64,000 nt of DNA from Rhexocercosporidium sp. MPI-PUGE-AT-0058 (lineage: Eukaryota > Ascomycota > Leotiomycetes > Helotiales). The stretch lies in contig JAGTJL010000014.1 of assembly GCA_020746875.1 (NCBI GenBank), positions 1,922,001 through 1,986,000 of the forward strand. Reading direction: 5' to 3'. The position numbers were made by a program, and so were the translations under genes. Positions 11,801 through 22,317 of this stretch are shown here, piece after piece (the first letter of the stretch is position 1; each line of letters begins with the position of its first letter). The notes under the pieces are model-generated. The model was not told the DNA's origin. It saw only the letters and a program-made list of their open reading frames with translations, and did not search any database.

Positions 11801-13609
11801 ACAAACATGTTGTTATCATAGCTCAGCCGGGCAAGACTCTGGACGAATTGGAGTCGCTCCTGATCTACCACGAAATCCACTACTCCCGGGTAGACCGAGA
11901 AAGACAGATAAGCACAAGCAAATTTAAAGTCACACTCTATCCCGCTGGATCACAGCAATACTTCGTGGATCCTGCTTCATTCGTCATCGCTTTTGACCCA
12001 AGCTATCGGACACTCCCGTATCTAGACGAGCTACGGACACATTCGTCTTCTCCAGGAGTGTTGGCACCATTGATCTCTTTGGTAATCACGAATTCGGTAG
12101 AACATATCGAGCGCTGCTTTGACAACAATCTCGAAGCTGTGGGACGGCTAATCAAAGTGGCTAGCTGCATACAGCAGCTGATGGAGAGAGTAGGTACATT
12201 TGAAGAGGAAGGTTATTTGGACCTATCCTTACCCGCAAGAGCACTTGCGGAGTTTCTGATTAGCGAGCCACACCAAGCGTCATGGCCCCTACTCCCAATG
12301 CCGACAATCGATGCACTCAATCTCAGCCTCATGAATAGCCAGACTTTCTCAGAAGAACAACCGACATACACCATACCTGCGTCGACGCAAGACCTGCAGT
12401 CAGGGATTAAGCGCCCATTGGTACGTTGAGATATTCTAGTCTCTTGGCATATATTAACAACGGCAGGACACGGAAGAATCCGATGGCGTCGATATTCTCA
12501 AGAGACAACGATTGACACCCAGCAATGGTGAATTAAACAGCTCTGTTGTCAGCGAAACTGTTCCCCGCACAGCATCCGCACCGACAGCATCGAGATTTGT
12601 TGTGAGCTCTTCTGAAGATGAACGGGCACAGATATCGTCACTTCTTCAAAGGGTAAGTCGGGTTGTCCCATTCGCCCAACACATCTAACAGAATCAGGTC
12701 AGCGATTTGGAATCTCAGATACGTGCGAGAGATGCCACAGAAATGCTACTAAGAGAAATCAATCAAGATCTCGAATCTCGGTGCCAAGACTACGAAAGCA
12801 GTATCGCTGAGATCCAACCCAAATACCAAGAAGCTCTCAATGAGAGAGGTGAATATGAGCATGAGAAAATACTAGCCATAGAGCGTGAAGCCCGAATGAA
12901 GAAGGAGCGCGACAACAAATATGCAGAAGTAATCAAGCTTCGCGAGCAGAACGCCGAAATGGAAGCCGAATTGTCTGCCGCCAAGACAGCACTTGCAACG
13001 TTGGCCATTCCTGAAATCGCAGAATTCGCGAAATTAAAAGAAGATGTCGCGAATGCAAAACTCGAGACCGAGCGTGAACACAAAAGATATCTTAGTGCGA
13101 ACAACGACCTCGAATACCTTCGCAGCCAGTTCCAAACCTCCTCTTCCAGCGCCGCAGAACACAGCAATGAATTACGAACACTCCAGGAACAATTGGCCTT
13201 CTTCCGCGAGAGATCCGAATTCGACAAAGTCCGTGTCCACGAAATCCAGTCATCAAACGAGAATGCTGGACTCCGTCAAGAAAATACAGAGCTCAAGGCT
13301 CGCTTGAAGGACTTGGAGCGAGATTTTGAGAAAAAGCAGGACGAGCTCAAAGCCGTCACCAACGGCCGCAGAGCCACCCGAGGAACCAGCGTCCCGCAGA
13401 GCCCGAGAATGGGAAACCAGAACTCGCCAAGCACGAGACCGATAGCTAGGGTTCTACATAGTGGGAGCAGAGGGAACAGCCCTGCGCCTGGAGAGGTTAG
13501 GATTCCTGGTGGCGGTGCAGGGCCGTTTGCGGGCGGTCAGTTTGGTGATGTGCTTTTTATGAATCCACCGTCGCAGAGAGAGAGGTGGGGAAATCATCTG
13601 CAGCAATAA
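8891..13609 (+). CDS. Chromodomain protein with HDA1-complex subunit 2/3 domain and C-terminal coiled coil
   Basis: Exons 8891-9160, 9217-12420, 12467-12652 and 12698-13609 give about 1523 residues, all joined in phase 0. After a basic tail, residues ~50-105 form a chromodomain (WYLIDWED, GEKYEPTW, then EPHTFVTPDLKAEW) that only becomes complete across the first intron. A long Ser/Gln-rich disordered region follows with repeated YIWDEDID / FIWDSDIE acidic-aromatic motifs. From about residue 845 there is an HDA2-3-like region (class II histone deacetylase complex subunits 2 and 3, a degenerate helicase-like fold). The last ~300 residues are a coiled coil ending in a Gly/Pro-rich tail. Such subunits scaffold Hda1. 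A chromodomain in the same family suggests a heterochromatin-bound HDAC complex, comparable to Neurospora HCHC with its chromodomain protein CDP-2; that equivalence is inference. The ATG at 8876 is five codons upstream in the same frame, so the start is uncertain. The last acceptor could also be 12691, adding two residues. Confidence 0.78.
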
Positions 13610-14488
13610 TTTCGAGCTCGGGTCAGACTTCGTGCATGGTGGGAAAATTGGGTGGGCTGCATAGATTGAGATTGATTTTGCATGCACGGATGTGGATGGG
13701 GATGGACTGAAGGCTTTAGCATGATGATGGCCAGGCAACAGATGCCTGCTTACACACATAGCTAGCTCCTTCTCCTTGCGCCTGCTTGCTTGCTCGCATA
13801 GCATTAAGCATTATCTTGTGTTGGATTTGCATTGCATTTTTTCGGGCTCAGTCGGTCGGTCTTCTACCATCTCTGGAGAGTAGAATGGAATGGGCTACTG
13901 AATGGGCGGGAACGGAGATTCAAGGGGCGTTTAAAGGTTGGCCTCGAGATTGAGGTGGAGGTCAAGGCTGAGAATTGACTTGTTTATGTTACATAGGAAG
14001 AATGGTACATACTTGCATATATTGTGATATACATATATTTTTGGAGTGAGTGGGCGAAGAGGTGTTGTGATGTGGTATTCGACATGTCTGCTACTGTGAC
14101 ATAGGTATTGATACTTTAGCAAGTAAGATTCGGAAGTAAGTAGATGAACCTATTTCAAGTTGGTTAATGGGCTTTGCTCTGATATCTCACGCAGAAGAAA
14201 CACAATACAGAGACTCCTCGCAATATCTCTTAAATTGAAGGCAAAATACTTGGCCACTTCTCATCAAGCATCGCAAACATCACTTGCACGCAGAATACAG
14301 ACACGGGATTTGGTGATCATTGCGACTGTTCATTACTTTTGTATGTAATCAGCCAGCAGCAGCCAGGAACCCGCAGACCTTTCTTTCATAAAGTATCCAC
14401 GCAACCTCAGCCAATTCATTCCATTCCCCTTGCTCAAGAAAACAATCACAAGAACGCCCCTCCCCATACTGAACTACAAGACCAGAAT
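13610..14488. other. Convergent intergenic region
   Basis: This is the 3' space between the plus-strand chromodomain gene and minus-strand RPL4. No coding signal was found. It probably contains both polyadenylation regions. Confidence 0.45.
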
Positions 14489-16121
14489 CTAATCCTCCTT
14501 GAGAACAGCGGCGAAAGGAGTTTTGGCAGCGCGCTCTGGCTTGCCTGCGTCCAGACCCTTCGTGCCGATCTTGTCCTTGCTGTAGCCGGCGGCGTATGGG
14601 TTCAGGCGGAGGAGGACCTGCTTGTTGTGGAGCGGGTTCTTCTTCTGGACACCGGCGCGCTTGGTGCGTGCTTGACCGATGGCGGCGCGGATGACGGACT
14701 GGAGCTCAGAAGAGTTGATGAGACGGCCGATATCTGCTTGTTGGACGACGGGCGATGGGAGGAGGAAGTCCTTCTTCAGGTCGGAGGGGGTGGTGGTGGA
14801 TCCGTAGATGGTATCAAGGGCCTTGAAGGCGGCGGATGTCCAGATGATGAAACGTCCGAGATGTCCACCTGGTGCGAGCTGGAGGAGGTTCAGGGCGAAG
14901 ACAGACGAGGTCTCAACACCGGAGATATTGCGGAAAGCAAGGGAGAGCTCCTTTCCATCGACGGCAGGGTCGTAGACGACGAGAGGTCCACGGCGTTGTC
15001 TGTGACGGCGGCCACGGAGCTTACCCTTTCCTGCGCGAAGCTTGCGGGAGTTCTTGACCTTGGCGACATCTGCGGAGGCACCGACTGACTTCAAGAGACC
15101 AACGGCTGAGGATGTGCGGGCGATGGCACCAGCAGCGAAGACCTCGGAGTTGATGACGAGAGGAACCTCAGGAACGGTGGAAACTTGGTGACCACGGGCC
15201 AAGAGGAGAGCAGGGACGGAAGAAGCAGCCAAGGCAGAAGCAACAGCGTATCGCCTGTAAATCGTATTAGTATTTCGTACTTTGTGTGTTGAAGGATTGT
15301 GATGCTCACTTTTGTCCGAGGTTGATCTTTTGGTGCCACTTTCTCCAGACCTTGGTGGGTGCGAACATACGACCAGATCTGCACATGTTACCGAAAGCAG
15401 CCTGTCCAGCACGGTGGGTTCCTCCTCCAGAGACACGGGGAATACGGGCAACGGCACGTCCTGGACTTCAGTTAGCCATGTTCCCGGTGTCATATCTCGC
15501 GCCTCCCCATTTCGAACCAATCCAGTCATCATAACCCAATATCTATCCCCGCAGACTCCCAGATATTGTTCCTCGCAGACATTGATGTGATTCGAGATTT
15601 GGGTAGGTATTGTCCTAATTGGCAGAGGAAAGAGGTGTACTAACCAGTTCCCCAAGACTCAGCAGAGGTTTGGTGACCGGCCTTCTCGCTGACGGCATAT
15701 GGCTGTCTCTTGTTCTTGGCCATTCCAGTGTGGACGGTCTGAACGATATCCGGGCGGATGGGCGAGTTGAAGACCTGCAGTCCATACAATCAGCATCATA
15801 TTCTGTTCAATCCTAAAGCCCTTCGTGATTCTCAATCCGCAAAGCCCAAGATCGAGACCCCTCCATTTCAGTCGCAAGCCCAGGAAATCCTTCTCCGTGT
15901 AGTATTTAAAACAGCTCAATCGCAGGCGCAATCCTTCTCTTTCACTCCATATCCAATCCTGCAGGCTTGTATTGCAAAGTCCTCTCTCCCTCCCACACGC
16001 GCAACCTCCAAGCCCGCAACAAGAATAAGAATCAGAATCTCCATACCTTTGGCAGAGGGTGGGTCGCACCGCTGGCAGAGCCATCGGCGGACAAGATGGT
16101 GACGGTAGGACGGGAAGCCAT
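14489..16121 (-). CDS. RPL4: 60S ribosomal protein L4 (uL4)
   Basis: Four exons on the minus strand (16121-16047, 15774-15645, 15460-15310, 15254-14489) give 373 residues, the normal length for fungal uL4. The start reads [14 protein letters not shown]. The core contains [20 protein letters not shown], the conserved [19 protein letters not shown] loop that lines the exit tunnel, and [20 protein letters not shown]. The eukaryotic C-terminal extension follows. Introns are 272, 184 and 55 bp in phases 0, 1 and 2; the two longer 5' introns are typical of fungal ribosomal protein genes. The protein is a core component of the large subunit, binding 28S rRNA and helping build the polypeptide exit tunnel. 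Identity is secure. Confidence 0.96.
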
Positions 16122-16728
16122 CTCGAAGGATTTAATGGCGTGGCGTTGTCGTCGTGGGTTGTCGAAGGGAGTTGGTCGTTGATTTCAACGGAAAACTTTG
16201 GCTGCGCTCGTCGTGAACTTTTGCGGGTGTGTGGGCGAAAATGGCTTAAGCGAATTTTGTGGCGCGTGCATCGGTTTTGGCACGTGCATTTATGGGGGTG
16301 TGGCGGTGCGCGAGGTACTTAACAACAACAGCAACAGCTCTAGCTGAGATCATGAACCTTGAACATCAAAACCTAGAAGTCTGAAGATAGTTTCAATCAA
16401 TGACTTGTATCAGAGCTAAATCCCTAGGCTTAAATTTGACACGAGGGATGTACGTCTTATGATGTCTTTCTCCGAGGTAAAATCACACAAATGGTAATTA
16501 ATGTCTTCGTACGTATTTTCAGAATTCTTGTCTTCATTGTATCCTACCAATTCCTACCCTGAAACAATCATTCGGCTCATGGATACAAGTACAGTAGGTC
16601 GCCATAGCAGGTTTCCAAATCTCAAGATTGTCTTTACAACTCGCCTATTCAGACTAGCCAATATCATCTCCAATTCTCCATCCAAGCCACCCTAAATCTT
16701 TCTAGCCTCCAACCCCGATCTTGGATAT
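16122..16728. other. RPL4 promoter region and 3' flank of the next minus-strand gene
   Basis: About 600 bp with no gene. The promoter of RPL4 must lie here, because its ATG is at 16121 on the minus strand. Confidence 0.45.
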
Positions 16729-18069
16729 CTACCATTTGATATCCTCGCCATTAAAGCGCGTTAGTTCATTGGCACTGGCTATCGCGGCCTCTGGCTGTAT
16801 CAAATCCTGATTGACAATCATGCACCCAGCCGGCTTCAAGTCAGATTTCACAGCCTGAATCCCGGACCATTTCATCATCTCATCTTTACCAAGCTTCTCC
16901 CGTTCCTCACGCTGGACACGACGTCTTTCTTGATCCTCCTGCCTCTTCTTGAGTTCTTCTTCTGTACGCTTTGGTACACGACCAGCACCAATGCCAGCGA
17001 ATATCATTCGACGAGCAATGTCATCGCTTGTCTTGCCACGAGACTTTGGGGGGGTTGATGCTGGAGATAGGGCCGCTGAGTCTACTGGCGTGGATGGGAT
17101 TGTACTTGTTGTTATTTGTTGAGGGAAGCTCGGGGAGTATTCTCGGGATATTGGTGATGTAGCGTTGGGGCTCGAGGTTCTGGGGTGGTTGGCTGGTGTT
17201 GTAGCTGGTGTAATTTGCGTGTTAACCTCAGAAGATTGGTAGGGTCGCAGTTGGTGCTGCGAGTTGGCGTCTCTTGGCTGAAAGGATATGATTGTTGTTC
17301 CATTAGGAGCAACGATTCGAGGACGCGATCTCGACGAAACCCATAGCTCAAAACTCGGTCTTCTAGGGCGTGAAGGAGTTCCTGCTGTTGTTGCAACTCC
17401 GTTGGCGATAGCATTATCAGTATATACTGCTGACCATGGCGATGGTCGGTCTGGACTGGCTCTCTTAGGCAGTGGCTCTTCTGTTAAGCTGTTTCTAGAC
17501 TGGCCAAGACATTGATCGCTCTTTCTCTTGCGCAAAGCTTGATCCCGTGGAATTGCTTGAGGAACAACTGGAGTCGGTGCGTGCTGGGGCGAAGAAGTTG
17601 GCTGAGTAAGCCCTCGACTTGTTGTCTGGTCTTGACCCTGAGGAGGTGCTGTTGGTAGTCTAGGGAGTGTGGGTAGTATTGGTAATGTTGGCCCAGAAGC
17701 TCGAGGTCCAGCACCCTCATTGCCACGACCCCTCCACTTCTCCTTGCTCCAAACACCATCGCCCGCATTTCCAGCATTCTGGACCCTCAGTGGCGGCAAT
17801 GGCTTCGACGTATTCGACTGAGCAAAGGCGCGCCACGAAGCTACCGTACTTTTCTCCTGTTGCTCCGCTCCTCTCCCGAATGTCGAGTTGGCTCTAGAAT
17901 TTGAATTCATGCCGAAACGATCATGCTCCCACTTTCCCATGATGCTCGATTCAGGCGTGCGTGGGGGAAGGTTCTGGGGTAATCTTGGTGTCGTGGGAGG
18001 CGACGGGGATGAGCCTTGGACGATGCTGAGGCTGGCCATGGCTGCGGTGAGGGAACGTTGGTTAGCCAT
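16729..18069 (-). CDS. Uncharacterised Ser/Pro-rich protein with conserved-looking charged C terminus
   Basis: A single uninterrupted reading frame of 446 residues, starting MANQRSLTAAMASLSIV. The frame stays open further upstream, but that extension has poor composition, so this ATG is preferred. The N-terminal two thirds is disordered (Pro, Ser, Thr) with basic patches. Residues after about 340 become ordered-looking: a DDIARRMIFAGIGAGR segment, then a long Lys/Arg/Glu helix (EEELKKRQEDQERRRVQRE), then WSGIQAVKSDLKPAGCM and a C-terminal FNGEDIKW. No family is recognised. A nuclear or adaptor role would fit the composition but is a guess. Confidence 0.62.
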   Translation of the reverse strand: MANQRSLTAAMASLSIVQGSSPSPPTTPRLPQNLPPRTPESSIMGKWEHDRFGMNSNSRANSTFGRGAEQQEKSTVASWRAFAQSNTSKPLPPLRVQNAGNAGDGVWSKEKWRGRGNEGAGPRASGPTLPILPTLPRLPTAPPQGQDQTTSRGLTQPTSSPQHAPTPVVPQAIPRDQALRKRKSDQCLGQSRNSLTEEPLPKRASPDRPSPWSAVYTDNAIANGVATTAGTPSRPRRPSFELWVSSRSRPRIVAPNGTTIISFQPRDANSQHQLRPYQSSEVNTQITPATTPANHPRTSSPNATSPISREYSPSFPQQITTSTIPSTPVDSAALSPASTPPKSRGKTSDDIARRMIFAGIGAGRVPKRTEEELKKRQEDQERRRVQREEREKLGKDEMMKWSGIQAVKSDLKPAGCMIVNQDLIQPEAAIASANELTRFNGEDIKW

Positions 18070-20700
18070 TAGGTCGATGCGGACGTGGATTGAAGGGCGG
18101 ATATGGATTACTAGAATTTGTCGGCGTAAGTGTTCGGCTTGAGATGATTCGATAGCGGTTCTTGACTCCCGATGGGCTCGTGTGTGATTGTCGTGCGTTC
18201 GTAGGTTGACTATGACTGTGTAGAGGATAATAAATTTTGCTATGCCGGGCAGAGACTGTTGCTTGTTGCGAGTTTTTGATACTACTGAGTTGTGGAATCC
18301 TTGATCGTGGTGTTTCGGAGAAGAACATTGAGTGTGAGAGGAGGAAAACACATCAATTTCTTCCGAACGAAAGTCGAAGGTCAAGTCCCAGTGCTAGCCG
18401 GCCTACGCGATTTTGTTTTGGACTGCCAGAACAACACCATTAAGCGAATCTTACCAGGTCCTGGAACATTTTGGCTTGTGGATTGGCAGGAGGAGTCTGG
18501 GATGCATCACTGGTGCAGATGAGAGAAGTAAAAGTCTACGGGAGCTCGATGCTTGAGTTCTGTTGCACCCCGGCGCAGTCCTTGGGTTGTACTTGCTAAA
18601 ACAAGTTGCGATTTTGATATCATGTGATATACACGTGATGATACAAAGAGTATTTCAAGTATCCAAAGCAGCTCCCATCTTCTACAGCTTTCGCAAAACG
18701 ACACATACCGCTAGAATGGCAATATTGCAGTCGAATGGCACTCCTTGTATAGCTCCTTCTGACCCAGCCACTGCCACCATATACCAAACAAGAGGAAGTT
18801 GAGGATGTGGAAAACAAGCACAACACTGAAGGGGAAAAAATTACCGAGAAAAGGAAATTTCAAACAGACCGAGTAAAAGTCGGAGGCTTGGACGGAGCTA
18901 CGTGTGAACTTGACTTGAACAGCAACGCTACCACAGGTTATCCATTTATAGAGCAAGTAATATGGTGATCCCTTAAGTCCTTGAGGACAAGAAAACATTT
19001 CTTCACAAGAGCTCGTTCTTTTTTCTCCTAGAACCCTATATCTATCAGACCTTCTTACTTGCAGGATGAGACATTTCTTTCTAAACGCCTACTCTCTTCA
19101 CGAGACTCTGAATGTTGCTCGCGACCAGAACTGCAATCGAAATAGACTAGAACGATAAAAATTTGAAGTTGTCGTACTCTTCGCAAAGGTTTTATAGATC
19201 GAACTCGACCGACCACTTTTGTAGAACCATGAGATAATCTTACTCTACTCAGAACGCAGTAGGTACAGTTTACTATTACTCACTCATGACTTTCGTACTC
19301 GGTTGACACCTCCTCATACCAGACCAGACCAGACCAGGACCATCCCAGAAATACCCTCCTCACATCAATTTCTTAAGACCATCTCCTCATCCCAGCATCC
19401 CAGCATCCCAGCATCGTCGTATTCGACACACGGAGATATAAGGTAATCGGCCGAATCTCAATCTCTCTAAGATAGAGAGAGTACTACTGTACCAGGAAAC
19501 GGAAGTACGGAAAGTGCATTATGAAGATCAACACCACAACACACTAAAACAAAACACCAAAACAAAACACTAAAACAAAAAACTAAAAGCCAAAAAAGCA
19601 AAGCCAAGACCCCAAGAAAGTATCTTACAGTATACTGTACAGTATCTCCATCAACCCCCACCCCAACCCGCACCCCCACACCGTAAATCACAAGCTTCAC
19701 GATCCGAGTTTCATATTAGGTAGAATTGTAATATAGACGAGACAGCAGCTATCTATCTCCCTCGCTCCCTCTCGCCCTCTCTCTGCTTGATCTTCGGTAC
19801 AGGTACCGACTCACCGAGTTTTCAGATCCGATGCTGAAGCTAGCGTTTTTGCAACCGTATCGCTGTCGGACGCGAGCAAGGAATGGTAGTCTAGCTGGCC
19901 TCGGAGAAGGTGGATTTTGAGATTTGAAGTCAATGAGTGAGTGGGTGATGGGGGATAAGCGGAAGTAGTACATCGAGGATTTAGGACTGGGTTTTGGTAA
20001 TGTGGAGGTCACCGAGCGCGGAATGTCAAGGAAAGAGAATGTGTAGCAGTGGAATTCTCTTTGTATTCCCCATTTTCCATATCCCCTCAAGTCCATTTCC
20101 TGAACCTATCCTGAACCAATTCCATACACACAGCTAGAAGAATCCAAATCGTCCCATCTCAACTCGACTTAATTACAAAAATTGCAGTACATGCTTAGAA
20201 CAGTAAACGTCCAATCATCGTCCCTCTAGTGAGGCACGTTGAATGCTAAAGTGCATGAATGTGGTATCTGAACGCCGTAAATTTCAAACCCCCTTGCATG
20301 ATGGCTTTCCCAATCCGTACGCCATGCAGAAAACATATTAAAAAAACAAAGCAAATGGTAAACGACAAATGATGAGAAGGCATCCAAAATGATGCGGGTA
20401 TGCAGAGTTCGCAATGCAGTCGAACAGGAGCAGAACCAGAAAGATGACAAATGGTTGTGACCAGTCCAGAAGTCGATGAAATGAGATTACGAGAAATAGG
20501 GAATGCATCCCAGATAAGAGATATGGTGGAAGGAGCCTGTACAAGAATCGAATATCCGCGTCTTGACGGTCTCTCTCTGGCACGTTCACTCGCTCGCTTA
20601 GTATGTTCTCCAGCCCAGGATAGCGGTGTTGTTGTGCTATATTCGGCAAGCCGATATAGTGTGTTCACATCAATTCCGTACATCATGCTTCGAGCAATCA
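18070..20700. other. Long intergenic region (2.6 kb)
   Basis: No convincing gene was found. It holds the promoter of the minus-strand gene ending at 18069 and the 3' flank of the gene at 20701-22317. Simple repeats include four ACCAG-type units near 19320, three CCCAGCAT units near 19390, an AAAACA-rich tract near 19540-19600 and palindromic TACAGTATACTGTACAGTA at about 19626. Confidence 0.5.
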
Positions 20701-22317
20701 TCACGAAGCTCTCTTCACACTCTTCCTCCTCCCCAACCCAATCCCCATACCCATACCTAGACTAAAGCTCTTCCTCCCCTCCCGGGGCATATGCTGCGAA
20801 GCAGTATCCGGAATAGGAGGTGGTACGCGATTCCGCATCAGGTCTTCATACCGCAGAGGCGCTTCTCTAGGGCTGGGCGTCACCGGCATCGTCTCTGCGC
20901 GGCGGACTGGGACTTCGACAATACGATCTCCATTCTCATTCCGGCTCTCTGTGTTCTGATGTCGGTCCTGAAATGTGTTCGAGTACTCGTTATTCTCGGT
21001 GTTGTGTGAGAAGAGTGTTGGGGTTGTGGGTTCGGGATTCGATGATATTCTCGAGAGAGTGGGCATTGTAGCACTGGACATGGTGGATGCTCGATGTGAA
21101 TTGCTATTGCTGGAGGTGAAAGACGACGAGGAGAGTGATGTGTTGTATGCAGCGTTCAACTTTTGCAGACTTGGCTTGCGGGCTTTGGAGAGGGTTCTGG
21201 AGAGGGATTTCTTCCATGCCGAGGATTGGCTGGTTGGTGTCTTGGGGGTGATGGGCGTGGCAAGGTCGGTGGGTGTTAGGGGTGGCAGAGTGTGGTTTGC
21301 TGATTGAGCGAAGGGATCCAAGTCGAGGAAGGAGTGTGTGCTTGTTGCTGATGCTGATAGCGAGGCGGAGAAGGTGCTTGATCGTGCTGAGAGGCTGGCT
21401 TTGGTGGATGTTACCAGGGAGGCTAGACGGGAGGATTTCCGTACTGGGTGTGAGCTTGTGCTGGGAAGGTTTATCATTGATGCGTTGGAGGGCATGGCCG
21501 GTGTGTAAGAGGAGGGTATATAGCTTGTTGTTGCCATGGACATGGGACGGGCGTTTTGGAGGTTGAGAGGTGGTGGTCGTCGCATAGTTGGCCGTAATTG
21601 AGGAGCTGGTGATGGTGCTTTCGTTGTTATGGCAGGTACAGCGTCCATTGAGTCTGGCTTCTCATCTGCTGGCGTGGCAGGTGCGGTATGGCTCGATGGG
21701 ATGTGGATTTCGATTATGTGCGGCTTGACAACCATGAACGACACAACCTTCGCCGTGATCTCTTGTGATCTCCTGCTCGAAGCTCTAGATGCTGAAGCTC
21801 CTCCATGCTCGTCTTCCGAATATGTCTCTTCGAAATCCAGTAGCGAGTCTGAGTCTTCGTAGTCGTCTGATAGAGAGGCGTCCTCCTCGCTGGACAGGTA
21901 TAGTTCGTGAGGATCCTCCTGATCCATTCTCGACATGTCCTCCTCTTTCGTCCTAGAACCATCAATGTTCTGTAATTCCAGCATGACATTGTCCAGTATC
22001 CTAGAGACTCTCTTCTCACTCCTCTGTGGCAGGACCGGAGCCTTCACCACCTTCTTCGGCCTAGGCCTATGCAAGATTGAGCCCTCCATATCGCTATCCA
22101 AACACTCGTCTTGATCAAACTCCCCAAAGTTTTCTTCGTCGAACCCGCGATGACAATCCTGATTCTGATCCTGCTCAGCCCTGACGCAACTCACACCTTC
22201 GGTCCCTTTGGTGTGAAGGGATAGAGGTGAGGGATCTGTAAATGCTTCCACCGTCTCTCTCCCCCGGGGCATTTCGGTAATAAGTGGCATTTTTCTTGCG
22301 GCTCGTTTCTTCTCCAA
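20701..22317 (-). CDS. Uncharacterised acidic and Ser-rich protein
   Basis: One open frame of 538 residues with no intron needed. The N-terminal third holds an acidic block (LYLSSEEDASLSDDYEDSD, then SEDEHGG). Next comes a short beta-like stretch, VVSFMVVKPHIIEIHIPSS. The rest is a long Ser/Thr/Pro-rich disordered tail with many basic-Ser-Pro sites, ending in a Gly/Met-rich basic segment (SLGMGMGIGLGRRKS). No catalytic motif or membrane segment is seen and the family is not recognised. Codon use and frame length argue for a real gene. The ATG at 22317 has a Met-Glu-Lys-Lys start; a second in-frame Met nine codons later is possible. Confidence 0.6.
   Translation of the reverse strand: MEKKRAARKMPLITEMPRGRETVEAFTDPSPLSLHTKGTEGVSCVRAEQDQNQDCHRGFDEENFGEFDQDECLDSDMEGSILHRPRPKKVVKAPVLPQRSEKRVSRILDNVMLELQNIDGSRTKEEDMSRMDQEDPHELYLSSEEDASLSDDYEDSDSLLDFEETYSEDEHGGASASRASSRRSQEITAKVVSFMVVKPHIIEIHIPSSHTAPATPADEKPDSMDAVPAITTKAPSPAPQLRPTMRRPPPLNLQNARPMSMATTSYIPSSYTPAMPSNASMINLPSTSSHPVRKSSRLASLVTSTKASLSARSSTFSASLSASATSTHSFLDLDPFAQSANHTLPPLTPTDLATPITPKTPTSQSSAWKKSLSRTLSKARKPSLQKLNAAYNTSLSSSSFTSSNSNSHRASTMSSATMPTLSRISSNPEPTTPTLFSHNTENNEYSNTFQDRHQNTESRNENGDRIVEVPVRRAETMPVTPSPREAPLRYEDLMRNRVPPPIPDTASQHMPREGRKSFSLGMGMGIGLGRRKSVKRAS

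Noticed and set aside
14339..15088. Plus-strand 249-codon frame opposite RPL4
   Set aside because: It lies antisense to the highly conserved last exon of RPL4; the acidic, Gly-rich product is a reading artefact.
6173..16121. Secondary-metabolite gene cluster around the ketoreductase
   Set aside because: Neighbours are telomere, chromatin and ribosomal genes; no synthase, P450 or transporter lies nearby.
18711..18998. Minus-strand hydrophobic 95-codon frame as a small membrane protein
   Set aside because: It has no start context, no conservation clue and lies in repetitive intergenic sequence.
19749..20096. Minus-strand 115-codon frame as a gene
   Set aside because: Composition is random and the 5' part reads through simple repeats. 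No introns or motifs support it.
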